A stretch of DNA of 64,000 nucleotides from Brachyspira pilosicoli (GTDB taxonomy: Bacteria > Spirochaetota > Brachyspiria > Brachyspirales > Brachyspiraceae): assembly GCF_036997485.1 (NCBI RefSeq), contig NZ_JAWLPU010000001.1, positions 992,001 to 1,056,000 of the forward strand, written 5' to 3'. Of the stretch, positions 19,501 through 29,140 are shown piece by piece. The position numbers and the translations under genes are program-made. How positions within the stretch are numbered: the stretch's first letter is position 1; each line of letters opens with the position of its first letter. The notes below the pieces were generated by a model. The model saw nothing but the letters and a program-made list of their open reading frames with translations, ran no database searches and was not told the origin of the DNA.

Positions 19501-20271
19501 ATGGAAAAAAAGTTCTCCTTCAAAAAAGAGTTATTAAGGGCAAGCGTTTATGGTTTAATCGCCATAGCGTTTGCCAACTTAATATTCTTATCTATCTATA
19601 ACAATAATAAAATATATATCACTATAATTTTAATTGTATTAGAAATAATAACAATAATTTTTGCTTATCTATATATATCAAATATTAATAAAAGATATTT
19701 AAACTTTATTAGATACAACTCAGTATTAGAACATAATATAAAAACAACAGTTACAAAAGAGCATATTATAGAAAGGCTTAAATATTTTGGATATAGTATG
19801 TATTCTATAAACTCTTCAAGGGTTTTTATTAATATAGACGTTGTAAAAAATAAAAAATCTATAACAATATATGCCTACTATTTTCTGCTTTTGGATATAG
19901 ATAAAGACACAGAAGCAGCGCTTACAACCGTAAAAAATGAATTAAATGAAATATTAGATTTATATATAGATGATAACCAAAAATTATTTAAAACAGAAAA
20001 TGAAAAACAAAAAATATTAAAAGCAAAACTATATAATCATGCTGTATTTATTTTCTTTGGAGATAATGCTTCTGAGAGAATAATTAATATATCTAAAGAA
20101 GGCTACACTAAAGAAAAGCTTCTTAATTCTAATGCACAAATATTTTCAGTTTCGTATATACCTTCAGAAAATAAATTGTATTATGCAGAAAAAGTAGAAG
20201 ATGTCATAACAATTCAAAAGTTTCCAAAGCAGGATTTTGTTTATATAATAAAAGATATATTTTCTTTATAA
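19501..20271 (+). CDS. Uncharacterised membrane protein downstream of fliE
   Basis: A 256-residue protein with two N-terminal transmembrane helices (about 15-33 and 38-60) followed by a soluble domain of about 190 residues with mixed helix and strand. It begins 19 bases after fliE and ends 3 bases before the next gene region, so it is probably part of the flagellar operon transcript. No domain is recognised; lysine-rich and AT-rich like its neighbours. Confidence 0.65.
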   Translation: MEKKFSFKKELLRASVYGLIAIAFANLIFLSIYNNNKIYITIILIVLEIITIIFAYLYISNINKRYLNFIRYNSVLEHNIKTTVTKEHIIERLKYFGYSMYSINSSRVFINIDVVKNKKSITIYAYYFLLLDIDKDTEAALTTVKNELNEILDLYIDDNQKLFKTENEKQKILKAKLYNHAVFIFFGDNASERIINISKEGYTKEKLLNSNAQIFSVSYIPSENKLYYAEKVEDVITIQKFPKQDFVYIIKDIFSL

Positions 20272-20286
20272 TACTTGGATAATATA

Positions 20287-20832
20287 ATGAAAAAAACGAA
20301 AAACAAAAAGAAAGTTAAACAAAATAAAAAGACATATTATAATATAGGCTTTATAATTTTAATAGCAGTGTTATGTTATTTATTGTTTATGTTTTATAAC
20401 TTAAAAAATTCTTCTTTTGATATAAACAAAAAAGATAATGAAGGTCTTACAGTTTTGATGCATCTTTTATCTGATAATAATTCAAACAAAAACGAAATAA
20501 AAAAACTAATATTAGATAACAGAAAAAAAATTGATTATACATTGAAAGACAGTAACGGCAGAAATATTTTGATGTATGCTGTTTTTTATGGGGATAGTGA
20601 TATTATAAAAGATATTGCAAAGCAAATTGATAATATTAACGAAAAAGACAATGACGGAAGGACCGCTTTGCATTTAGCAGCACAATACGGCAAATATGAA
20701 GCCGTTGTATCGCTTGTAGAATTAGGAGCTGACATTAACATCAAAGACAATCTTTCATTAAAACCAATAGACATAGCAGAGTTTGAGGGCTTTGAGGATA
20801 TATATAATTATTTAGAAAGCAAAGCTGATTAG
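20287..20832 (+). CDS. Membrane-anchored ankyrin-repeat protein
   Basis: About 181 residues. A Lys-rich N-terminus is followed by one transmembrane helix (about 20-38) and then ankyrin repeats: DNEGLTVLMHLLSD, DSNGRNILMYAVFYGDSDII, DNDGRTALHLAAQYGKYEAV, and NLSLKPIDIAEFEGFEDIYN. Ankyrin repeats mediate protein binding; orientation suggests a periplasmic repeat domain. The ATG at 20287 is preferred to TTG at 20275. Last gene before a reversed A-type repeat. Confidence 0.83.
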   Translation: MKKTKNKKKVKQNKKTYYNIGFIILIAVLCYLLFMFYNLKNSSFDINKKDNEGLTVLMHLLSDNNSNKNEIKKLILDNRKKIDYTLKDSNGRNILMYAVFYGDSDIIKDIAKQIDNINEKDNDGRTALHLAAQYGKYEAVVSLVELGADINIKDNLSLKPIDIAEFEGFEDIYNYLESKAD

Positions 20833-20850
20833 AGTTATTTATTATTATAA

Positions 20851-21100
20851 GTTTTTGTTGTTCTTTTTCCCGCGTACGAGCTGTACCACCTTTCCGCACG
20901 GTAATGCTATGCTTTAATTATAACTTCTTAGTCGTGCGGGGGAGTGCATTTTAATGTACAATTAAATTATAAAATAAAAATGCAGCCTTTTTGCTTCTTT
21001 GCGGCCATACCTAAAGGTACTTCCTTCGGTCGCAAAAGAAGTAGGGGTTGTGTGGACTAGTCCCCACAAATAATAAAAAACTTAAAAATTTTAAACTATA
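20851..21100 (-). repeat. Intergenic mosaic palindromic repeat, A type, reversed
   Basis: Reversed unit with the A hairpin at 20894-20939, CTTCTTTGCGGCC ... GTCGCAAAAGAAG arms (both arms of the CTTC type) and a GTGGACTAGTCCCCAC palindrome at 21052-21067. It occupies most of the gap between the ankyrin gene and the VWA gene. Confidence 0.87.
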
Positions 21101-21188
21101 TATAAAACCAAATATCAAACAAGTTTTTATATAGATTTATTATATATTCTATTATATAATAAACTAAATATTAAAATGGAAGTGCGGA

Positions 21189-22175
21189 ATGTTGTTTGTT
21201 AATCCTCAATTTTTACTATTACTATTAATTGTACCTATTATCACTTTTATATATATAAAAACAAGAAAAAATCATCTCTATTCTGTAAAGCACCCGCGTG
21301 TAAGTATGGCACATACTTTAAAATCAAAATATTATGCCAAAGATATACCGTTTATACTTTTAATGATAGGTTTAACTTTTTCAATAATAGGCTTAGCCCG
21401 TCCTGCTACGGTAGACAGCAGTGCTAATATTAATGGAGAGGGCATATATATATCTATGGTAGTTGATATATCTCCTTCTATGATGGCTGAAGACATGCTT
21501 CCTACAAGGCTTGAGGCTTCAAAAAAAACTATGGCTGATTTTATAAAAAAAAGAAATTTCGATAAAATTAGTTTGGTTGCTTTTGCTTTAAGGGCTTCTG
21601 TACTTTCTCCTTCCACTTTTGATTATACTTCATTGGAGAAAGAAATCGGCAATATAAAAATTGATGAAGAGGGTTCTACTTCTATTGGTCTTGGTATTGC
21701 TACGGCGGTTGATATGCTTAGGAGCGTAAAAGATGATGCTGAAAAAATTATAATACTTCTTACAGACGGAGAAAACAATTCTGGAGAGATAGACCCTAAA
21801 CTTGCTTCAGAAATAGCTTCAAATTTTAATATTAAAATTTATACAATAGGGATTGGTGATGCTGCTGGAAGTCATGCTTGGGTAACATATACAGATCCAA
21901 ATTACGGCAAGAGAAGAATTAGAGCAGATTTTACACTCAATGAAAAAGCATTAATTGAAATAGCAAGCATAACAGGCGGAAAATATTTTAATGCAAAAAC
22001 AAGCTCTGCATTAGATAATGTTTATAATACAATAGATAGATTAGAAAAAAAGCCAATTACAGATGATAACCTTATTCAATACAAAGAGTTATATAAACCT
22101 TTTATTATAATAGCTTTAATATGTATTGCATTAAGTATTATATTATCTTCTACAAGATTTTTGATTATACCATAA
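21189..22175 (+). CDS. BatA-like von Willebrand factor A domain membrane protein
   Basis: A 328-residue protein: two N-terminal transmembrane helices (about 5-22 and 54-72), a VWA domain (about 85-270) and a C-terminal helix (about 302-322). The metal-ion (MIDAS) site is VVDISPSMMAEDM with later TDGENNSG; SLVAFALRAS and GSTSIGLGIATAVDML are typical of BatA/BatB (aerotolerance) proteins. The usual MoxR ATPase and DUF58 genes are not adjacent. The VWA domain probably faces the periplasm. The next gene starts at its last base (TAATG). Confidence 0.85.
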   Translation: MLFVNPQFLLLLLIVPIITFIYIKTRKNHLYSVKHPRVSMAHTLKSKYYAKDIPFILLMIGLTFSIIGLARPATVDSSANINGEGIYISMVVDISPSMMAEDMLPTRLEASKKTMADFIKKRNFDKISLVAFALRASVLSPSTFDYTSLEKEIGNIKIDEEGSTSIGLGIATAVDMLRSVKDDAEKIIILLTDGENNSGEIDPKLASEIASNFNIKIYTIGIGDAAGSHAWVTYTDPNYGKRRIRADFTLNEKALIEIASITGGKYFNAKTSSALDNVYNTIDRLEKKPITDDNLIQYKELYKPFIIIALICIALSIILSSTRFLIIP

Positions 22176-22597
22176 TGGATAAGTTTTTTAAATTTTGTGT
22201 ATTATTAGTTTTAATATTCTGTGTTAATTTTAATAAAAAATTACCTGTAGAAAATTTATGCTTGTTTAGAGCAACTACCGGTTTTCCCTGTCCAAGCTGC
22301 GGCATGACAAGAGCTTATATACATGCACTCAATTTAGATTTAAAAAATGCTTTTAAATATCACCCATTATTTCCTTTGCCAGCGTTTTTATTTGTTATAA
22401 TAGCTTTTAGAAAAAATATAAAAATATTTGATAGTATATACAACAACAATTTTTTAATAATTTGTTTAATAATTATTTTTATAGGTGTGTATGTGTTTAG
22501 ATTTATCAATAGTTTTCCATATAGAGAGCCTTTTACATACAACTATAATAGTCATTTTTACACTATATTAGAAATTTTGAATTTAGTAAAAAAATAA
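22175..22597 (+). CDS. DUF2752 family membrane protein
   Basis: A 140-residue, three-helix protein with the family hallmark TGFPCPSCGMTRAYIHAL followed by AFKYHPLFPLP. ATG at 22175 overlaps the stop of the VWA gene by one base, indicating translational coupling. The family is common in anaerobes and the function is unknown; the CxxC pair may bind metal or undergo redox change. Upstream in-frame ATG at 22121 lies inside the VWA gene and is unlikely. Confidence 0.85.
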   Translation: MDKFFKFCVLLVLIFCVNFNKKLPVENLCLFRATTGFPCPSCGMTRAYIHALNLDLKNAFKYHPLFPLPAFLFVIIAFRKNIKIFDSIYNNNFLIICLIIIFIGVYVFRFINSFPYREPFTYNYNSHFYTILEILNLVKK

Positions 22598-22602
22598 TTT
22601 TT

Positions 22603-22850
22603 AAGCTTATTAAAATTTAGTTTTTATGTTTTGTTAATTTCGGGGACTAGCCCCCGCACCCCCACTTCTTTTATTGATATAAAAGAAGCAAAAGAACTGC
22701 ATTTTTATTTTATAATTTAATTGTACATTAAAATGCACTCCCCCCGCACGCCTGAAAGGTTATAATTAAAACAAAGCATTGTTGTGCGGCAAGGTGGTAC
22801 AGCTCGTACGCGGGAAAAAGAACAATAAAAAATAATAAAATATAGCCGTT
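22603..22850 (+). repeat. Intergenic mosaic palindromic repeat, A type
   Basis: Head with CGGGGACTAGCCCCCG at about 22642, CTTCTTTTAT/ATAAAAGAAG arms separated by only TG, then the AT spacer and an A hairpin at 22744-22789. This hairpin differs in sequence (loop CCTGAAAGG..., arm TGTGCGG) yet keeps the 46-base length and pairing through a G-T wobble. Confidence 0.87.
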
Positions 22851-22883
22851 TATAAATATATTAAAAATACTTAATATAAGCTA

Positions 22884-23882
22884 CTAACTGTTTTGTATTA
22901 TTCGCTCTATCACTATGCCTATTAAAATCGTTATCACGCCAAGTATGATAAAAAATATCCAACTGTTCATAGATAAATAAAAATATTCAAAATATCTTAT
23001 ATACATATTAGCTAATATAAAAAATATAGAATATTTTATTATAGACATCTTTTTTATTTTTATACCCAAACTAAGCATTATAATATTTGTTATTAAAAAT
23101 ATAATGCTGTATGTTATAGTTTCTGCTTTGTTGTCTTTAAATAATATTACTGTGTCATAAGTGCCGAATATGCTCATAATTGCTAATACAATGTTTAAAT
23201 ACAATATTCCAATACTATAAAATATTTTTGAAAATATATAATATTTGTTTCCAAGTATTTTTACATTAGTATCTGTAATGCCTAATAAAAATATTGCCGC
23301 ACTCATTAAAATAAGTCTTATATAATTATTAATATTAAAAATATAAGAATCAATATAAGGAAAATCAAAGCCTTCAAAACCATACCATGTAATTGCTGAT
23401 ATTAATGCTATTGAAAGCACTATATAATTTTTTTTAATATAGGCTATTATAAAAAATATTATTATAGTGATTAAAAATATTATTGTATAATTATTTTTGT
23501 TTTCAAAGATTATATAATAAATAGTAAATATATCGCAGGCCAAAAATATAGAAGATAATGCCACTATTACGGCAGAAGTTTTTGGAAGATTTATTTCTTT
23601 TTTTATCATCACTTCATTAATTATAAATCCTGATACGAAAAAAAGTGTAAATAAAAATGCTATAAAATAAAGAGAAAATATATAAAAACTAATAAAAGCT
23701 ATAAAACCAATCATAACTAATACTATTCCCGTTATCATTATTGATTTTATTATAGGCTGCCAGTTTAGATATATGTTGTTACTATATTTTGAAGATAATG
23801 TTTTTAATTGTTCTTCAGATATGAGGCTATCTTTATACCATTTTTTTATTTCTTTTAATATAAATCTTTCTTTGCTGCTCAT
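22884..23882 (-). CDS. DUF2157-like polytopic membrane protein
   Basis: A 332-residue protein with an N-terminal cytoplasmic segment (KEIKKWYKDSLISEEQLKTL, the DUF2157 lead-in) followed by about nine transmembrane helices. The family is widespread and uncharacterised. Single minus-strand gene, convergent with the DUF2752 gene and divergent from the large membrane protein. Confidence 0.75.
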   Translation of the reverse strand: MSSKERFILKEIKKWYKDSLISEEQLKTLSSKYSNNIYLNWQPIIKSIMITGIVLVMIGFIAFISFYIFSLYFIAFLFTLFFVSGFIINEVMIKKEINLPKTSAVIVALSSIFLACDIFTIYYIIFENKNNYTIIFLITIIIFFIIAYIKKNYIVLSIALISAITWYGFEGFDFPYIDSYIFNINNYIRLILMSAAIFLLGITDTNVKILGNKYYIFSKIFYSIGILYLNIVLAIMSIFGTYDTVILFKDNKAETITYSIIFLITNIIMLSLGIKIKKMSIIKYSIFFILANMYIRYFEYFYLSMNSWIFFIILGVITILIGIVIERIIQNS

Positions 23883-24267
23883 AGTTAATATTAAAAATTA
23901 TTTTTTATAATATTAACATATTTATTAATTTTTTAAATAAATAATTATTGTCATTAGAATAGTTGTTAATATTATATTAATAATGTAGAATTGAGTTTAT
24001 AAAGATTTTAATCAAAATAATTTAAAAAATTAAATATTTATTAGGTTTATGAACCTTTAGTATTGTTGATCAAATATTTTATTGATTATTTTTTATATTG
24101 CTATATAATATATTAATGTATAGATAGTTGTATTTTATAAACAAATGAATAATATTTACTTCCAAATTTTATATTACTAATACGATATATTGTTGTTTCT
24201 AAGAATGTTATCGCAAAATTAGTGATTTTATATATAGTAAACTTTTTGCTTTTTTAAGGACTAATGT
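23883..24267. other. 385-bp AT-rich intergenic region, nothing recognised
   Basis: Lies between divergent genes and so should hold both promoters. Only AT-rich runs and short TTATT stretches are seen; there is no repeat unit of the dispersed family and no convincing hairpin. Confidence 0.6.
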
Positions 24268-26730
24268 ATGATAAATAAAAATATCTTTCTTAGAATATAT
24301 ATAGTATTTGTTGTTATATTACTTATTTCAATAGCAGTATTATCTTTTTTAGGCAAAAAAGAAAGAATAGGATATTTATCTGATTTTAAAATAAATATTG
24401 ATAAAACTTTTAAATTAAATAATTTTTCTAATATAGAAGAAATAAAAGAATCATTTACAATAAATAATAAGTTAGATTCTGATGCTGTTATCAATTACAT
24501 ATTAACAAATGAATCCATTATTCAATATAGTTATGATTTTAGAATAAGCTATTATAGTAAAGTATTTAGAAATAGCGATATATATAATGTTTATATAGAT
24601 ACAAATGAAATTATAACAAATAATAATATTATTAAAAAAATGAAAATTGATTATAGTGGGAGTCCGTTTGGTAATTTAGTTTCAGATAAAATTATAGATT
24701 TTGAAAAAATTGATAATGTTAATTATGTTTTAAAAATTAAGAAAAATATAATAGAAGTATTTATATTAATAAATGTTTTAATTATCATTATTTTCTTTTT
24801 TAGATATAAGAATAAAGAATTTTTATATGTTGTTAATTATATTAATAAATATAGGTTTATTGTAGCAGGTATAGTTTTTATATTATGCATAATATTTGAA
24901 ATAAGCGGCTCTTCTGTAGGTATATATTCTAATTTTTTAAATACGGAATCTGGCGTACTTTTTGGTGAGTCAAGAGGCATAAGATCTGATGAATGGATGG
25001 TGTTAACTCCTTTTATGCTTTCTCAATATGAGAATCATACGGGTAAATTCCCATATTTTAGTGATACTATAAGAGGCGATAAAACAGATGTGTTTATGGT
25101 TTATGGTCTTCCTGTGATGGATATATCTATTTTATTTAGATTATTTCAGATTGGTTTTTTATTTTTGCCTCCTGCTAAAGGCTTATCGTTTTTCTGGATT
25201 GGGCGTTTGATAGCTTTGTTTTTAGTATCATTTGAAATAATGAAATTAATTACAAATAAAAATAATAAACTTTCTTTATTTGGTGCTATATTAATAACAT
25301 TTGCTCCAACAATACATTGGTGGTTGGCAGTTAATTGGATTGCAGAATTAATAATATTTCCATTTTTATCAGTAATATTGCTGAATCTATATATGAAAGA
25401 AAATAATTTTATATATAGGAGTTTTTATGTAGTAGCTATATTTATATGTTGGGGTAATTTATTATTTTCTTTATATCCTGCTTGGCTAATACCATTTGGT
25501 TATTTATTGCTTCCATTGTATATTTGGGTCATAATAGAAAATTGGAAAATTTTTGATATAAAAACAAAGAAAAAAGATTTTATAATATGGGCTGTATTTT
25601 TTGTAATATTCATTTTCTTAGTAGGAAGAATATTCTTAAAATCTAAAGAAACTATAGAATTTGTAAGAAATACAGTGTATCCTGGCAGCAGATTTGAAAC
25701 AGGCGGTGGAATATTTTTAGAATTATTTAGATGGGGTATTAATTTATTTCTTTCATATAAAGAACCTAATACAATAATGAGCGTTTGCGATCATTCAGTA
25801 TTTATAGATTTTTTCCCTATACCATACATATATGCAATATACTTAATATTTAATAAAAAAATTAGGGATAAACTTTTAATATTATTATCTATTTTCAGTT
25901 TATTTTTCCTAATATATATGACTATTGGTTTTCCAGCATTTTTATCTAAAATTTCTTTACTATCATATTCCCCATCATATAGGGTTATTGAAATGTTTGG
26001 AATAATTAATATATTTATTTTAATTAGAGCTTTATATCTATATAGTCCTAATGTTAAATTTAAAACATCTATAATATTATCTATCTTATTTTCTTTGTTT
26101 ATAATATTTGCTTCATATAAATATAGAGAAAATTATTTAGATATATTTATGGCTGCAATATTATTTATTATATTGTTCATTATTTGTTTATCATTCTTGA
26201 AATACAGAAATGATATATTTAAAAAAATATTTTTATCTGTTTCTTCATTATTTTTAATAATAAGCAGTATATATATCAATCCTATTCGAAAAGGTCTTGA
26301 TGTAATATATGATTCTAATTTATATAAATCAATTAAAGAAATATCTTCTAAAGATAATGGTTTGTGGGTTTCTACAGTTGGCATAGGAGTAAATAATATT
26401 CCAATTATAGCAGGTGCGCCTACAATTAATAGTGTTAATACATATCCAAATCTTAAAAGATGGAAAATATTAGACCCTGAGTTAAAATATAAAGATATTT
26501 ATAATAGATATGCTCATATATCATTAAATATTGTTGATGATAATAGCGAACCCCAATTTAATTTAATACAAGCTGATTTATTTGAATTAAACATTACTTT
26601 AAATGATTTAAAAAAAATTAATACTAAATATATTTTAAGCGATATTAGTTTAGAAAAATATAATATAGAAAATATAAAACTAAATTTACTTAAACAAGTA
26701 GATAATTATTATATATATGAATTACAATAA
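24268..26730 (+). CDS. Large polytopic membrane protein, GT-C-like architecture, unknown function
   Basis: An 820-residue protein: an N-terminal helix (about 9-28), a loop of about 120 residues, then about 12-14 transmembrane helices from residue 160 to 680, and a C-terminal soluble domain (about 690-820, GLWVSTVGIGVNNIPIIAGA onwards). Features such as RSDEWMVLTPFMLSQ in the first large loop, and NWIAELIIFPFLSVILL, resemble bacterial GT-C glycosyltransferases or O-antigen/exopolysaccharide membrane proteins. The next gene is a polyprenyl-phosphate-type glycosyltransferase, which supports a role in envelope glycan modification using a lipid-linked sugar. This is inference; no catalytic Asp pair was confidently placed. 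Confidence 0.65.
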   Translation: MINKNIFLRIYIVFVVILLISIAVLSFLGKKERIGYLSDFKINIDKTFKLNNFSNIEEIKESFTINNKLDSDAVINYILTNESIIQYSYDFRISYYSKVFRNSDIYNVYIDTNEIITNNNIIKKMKIDYSGSPFGNLVSDKIIDFEKIDNVNYVLKIKKNIIEVFILINVLIIIIFFFRYKNKEFLYVVNYINKYRFIVAGIVFILCIIFEISGSSVGIYSNFLNTESGVLFGESRGIRSDEWMVLTPFMLSQYENHTGKFPYFSDTIRGDKTDVFMVYGLPVMDISILFRLFQIGFLFLPPAKGLSFFWIGRLIALFLVSFEIMKLITNKNNKLSLFGAILITFAPTIHWWLAVNWIAELIIFPFLSVILLNLYMKENNFIYRSFYVVAIFICWGNLLFSLYPAWLIPFGYLLLPLYIWVIIENWKIFDIKTKKKDFIIWAVFFVIFIFLVGRIFLKSKETIEFVRNTVYPGSRFETGGGIFLELFRWGINLFLSYKEPNTIMSVCDHSVFIDFFPIPYIYAIYLIFNKKIRDKLLILLSIFSLFFLIYMTIGFPAFLSKISLLSYSPSYRVIEMFGIINIFILIRALYLYSPNVKFKTSIILSILFSLFIIFASYKYRENYLDIFMAAILFIILFIICLSFLKYRNDIFKKIFLSVSSLFLIISSIYINPIRKGLDVIYDSNLYKSIKEISSKDNGLWVSTVGIGVNNIPIIAGAPTINSVNTYPNLKRWKILDPELKYKDIYNRYAHISLNIVDDNSEPQFNLIQADLFELNITLNDLKKINTKYILSDISLEKYNIENIKLNLLKQVDNYYIYELQ

Positions 26731-26746
26731 AGGAAGATTTAGTAAA

Positions 26747-27655
26747 ATGATAAAAACATCTATTATAATACCTTGTTATAATGAAGAGCTTACCATAAAA
26801 CAAGTAATAGAAGAATTTAAAAAATATTTACCGGAAGCAGAGATTAATGTTTTTGACAATAATAGTAAAGATAAATCTGTTCTATTAGCTAAAGAAGCTG
26901 GTGCAATAGTAACAGAAGTTAATTATCAAGGTAAGGGCGAAGTTGTAAGAAGGGCTTTTGCTGATATTGATGCTGACATATATATTATGGTTGATGCTGA
27001 TATGCAGTATGATATTTCTGAAATAAAAAAGCATATAGCATATTTTTTGGATAATAGACTTGATATGTTGAATATTTCTCGTGAAGTTGTAGATGAAGAT
27101 GTTCATAGAAAGGGTCATACTTTTGGTAATATAATGCTTACAGGTTTTGCAAATGCATTATTTGGAAAAAGATTTAACGATATGCTTAGCGGTTATAGAA
27201 TATTCTCTAAAAGATTTGTAAAGAGTTTTCCAGCTCATTCTAAAGGTTTTGAAATAGAAACTGAACTTACGATATATGCTTTACAAATGCGTTTGCCTGT
27301 TGGAGAAGTATCTGCTAAATATTTTAAAAGACCTGAGGGTTCTTTTTCTAAACTTAACACTTTTAGAGATGGGTTTAGAATACTATTTACTATAATTTAT
27401 TTGATGATGACAGAAAAACCTTTGATATTTTTTAATATTATTAGTATTATTTTCTTTATTATAGGTATGTCATTAGGGATTAGTATTACTATAGAATATT
27501 TTGAAACATTAAAAGTAGATAGGTTTCCAACAGCAATACTGACTATATGTCTTATAATATTATCAGCATTATCATTTTCTATAGGTTTGATAATGAATGC
27601 TGTAGGCAGAGTTATATCAGAAAATAGAAGATTTAAATATAATTCCATTAAATAA
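26747..27655 (+). CDS. GT2 family glycosyltransferase with C-terminal membrane helices
   Basis: A 302-residue GT-A fold enzyme: TSIIIPCYNEELTIKQVIE at the N-terminus, FDNNSKDKS, QGKGEVVRRAF, MVDADMQYD (the DXD metal site) and FNDMLSGYRIFSKRF, all typical of dolichol/polyprenyl-phosphate hexose synthases. Two hydrophobic helices follow (about 225-250 and 260-290), as in GtrB-like proteins. It probably loads a sugar onto undecaprenyl phosphate for the upstream GT-C-like protein. The start at 26747 is decided by AAAGGAAG at 26729-26736; the ATG at 26717 lies inside the previous gene. Confidence 0.9.
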   Translation: MIKTSIIIPCYNEELTIKQVIEEFKKYLPEAEINVFDNNSKDKSVLLAKEAGAIVTEVNYQGKGEVVRRAFADIDADIYIMVDADMQYDISEIKKHIAYFLDNRLDMLNISREVVDEDVHRKGHTFGNIMLTGFANALFGKRFNDMLSGYRIFSKRFVKSFPAHSKGFEIETELTIYALQMRLPVGEVSAKYFKRPEGSFSKLNTFRDGFRILFTIIYLMMTEKPLIFFNIISIIFFIIGMSLGISITIEYFETLKVDRFPTAILTICLIILSALSFSIGLIMNAVGRVISENRRFKYNSIK

Positions 27656-27656
27656 A

Positions 27657-27698
27657 AAAGAGATAAAATCTATATCTTAAATTTTATCTCTTATATTA
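27657..27698. terminator. Bidirectional intrinsic terminator
   Basis: AAGAGATAAAAT (27659-27670) pairs perfectly with ATTTTATCTCTT (27681-27692) between convergent genes; A tract on the left and T-rich right serve both directions. Confidence 0.8.
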
Positions 27699-27699
27699 T

Positions 27700-28875
27700 T
27701 TACATCTGTACAACTAAAGCAGTGCCCATACCTCCGCCTATACAAAGCGTAGCAAGCCCTCTTTTAGAACCGCGTTTTTTCATTTCGTATAGAAGTGTGG
27801 TAAGTATTCTTGCACCTGATGCCCCTATTGGGTGTCCTAAAGCAATAGCCCCGCCATTAACATTAACTATATCCATATTAAACTTTAACTCACGAGCAAC
27901 AGCAATAGACTGAGCAGCAAAAGCTTCGTTGCTTTCTATTAAGTCCATATCTTCAACAGTGAGATTAGCCATTTTCAAAGCCTTTCTGCTTGCCTCTATT
28001 GGCCCAATACCCATTATTCTTGGCTCAACCCCATGTGTAGCATAACCCAAAACTTTAGCCATAGGTTTAATTCCAAGCTCATCAGCTTTCTCTTTAGACA
28101 TAAGCACTAAAGCAGAAGCAGCATCATTAATACCAGAAGCATTTCCAGCTGTAACAGTGCCGTCTTTTTTGAATGCAGGTTTTAACTTGGATAAAGTTTC
28201 CATAGTAGTACCAAATGTAGGGTGTTCATCAGTATCAACGACTATTTCACCTTTTTTAGTTTTAATTGTAACAGGTACTATCTCATCTTTAAATCTTCCA
28301 CTTTTTATAGCAGCCTCAGCTCTATTTTGACTTCTGCATGCAAACTCATCTTGTTCTTCTCTTGTGATTCCCCATTCATCAGCAATATTTTCAGCAGTAA
28401 CTCCCATGTGGTAATGTTCAAAAGCACAAATAAGAGCATCATTAAGCAAAGTGTCTTGCATTTTTGTTTCTCCCATTCTTGCCCCCATTCTCATAGCCGC
28501 AGCAGTATATGGAGCCATACTCATATTTTCTGTGCCTCCTGCTACTACTATTTCAGCATCTCCTGCCTTAATCATCTGTGCTGCCATTGATACAGCTCTA
28601 AGTCCTGAACCGCATAGTATGTTTATAGTCAATGCTGGTTTTTCTACAGGTATTCCAGCATTAACAGAAATCTGTCTTGCAACATTCGGAAGAAGTGCTG
28701 ATTGTATAACACAGCCAAAATAAGTTTCATCAACTTGCTCTGGTTTGATATTTGCTCTTTTTATAGCCTCCTTTACTACAATAGTTCCAAGCTCTACTGC
28801 TGAAATGTTTGCAAATGAACCTAAAAACTTTCCTACAGGCGTTCTAACAGCACTTGCTATTACTATTTCTCTCAT
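27700..28875 (-). CDS. Acetyl-CoA C-acetyltransferase (thiolase)
   Basis: A 391-residue biosynthetic-type thiolase that condenses two acetyl-CoA to acetoacetyl-CoA (or the reverse). Catalytic residues: Cys88 in [12 protein letters not shown], His in [12 protein letters not shown], Cys in [10 protein letters not shown]. In butyrate-forming anaerobes this is the first step of the pathway; hbd, crt and bcd are not adjacent. AGGAG precedes the ATG. Confidence 0.95.
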   Translation of the reverse strand: MREIVIASAVRTPVGKFLGSFANISAVELGTIVVKEAIKRANIKPEQVDETYFGCVIQSALLPNVARQISVNAGIPVEKPALTINILCGSGLRAVSMAAQMIKAGDAEIVVAGGTENMSMAPYTAAAMRMGARMGETKMQDTLLNDALICAFEHYHMGVTAENIADEWGITREEQDEFACRSQNRAEAAIKSGRFKDEIVPVTIKTKKGEIVVDTDEHPTFGTTMETLSKLKPAFKKDGTVTAGNASGINDAASALVLMSKEKADELGIKPMAKVLGYATHGVEPRIMGIGPIEASRKALKMANLTVEDMDLIESNEAFAAQSIAVARELKFNMDIVNVNGGAIALGHPIGASGARILTTLLYEMKKRGSKRGLATLCIGGGMGTALVVQM

Positions 28876-29091
28876 AAATATAATCTCCTAATAAAAACAT
28901 TATTATGCATAGTATAGTCAATAAAAATATGTTTTACAATAGTTTTTATTTTTTATATAAGTTTGTGGTTTATAATGAAAAAAATTAAATAGTTGTATTA
29001 TATAAATTTTTTAATTTGTAATAAATAAAAATATCAATGTTTATTTAATAATTTTGTTAAATTAATATTTTAGCAATGTTTTATTTAAAAA

Positions 29092-29120
29092 AGAAAAAGG
29101 ACAGCATAAAAGCTATCCTT
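29092..29120 (-). terminator. Intrinsic terminator after the second fabH
   Basis: On the minus strand AAGGATAGC pairs with GCTGTCCTT (one G-T wobble) and is followed by TTTCTTTTTT. Confidence 0.8.
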
Positions 29121-29140
29121 ATATATTTAAAAAGGTTTTA

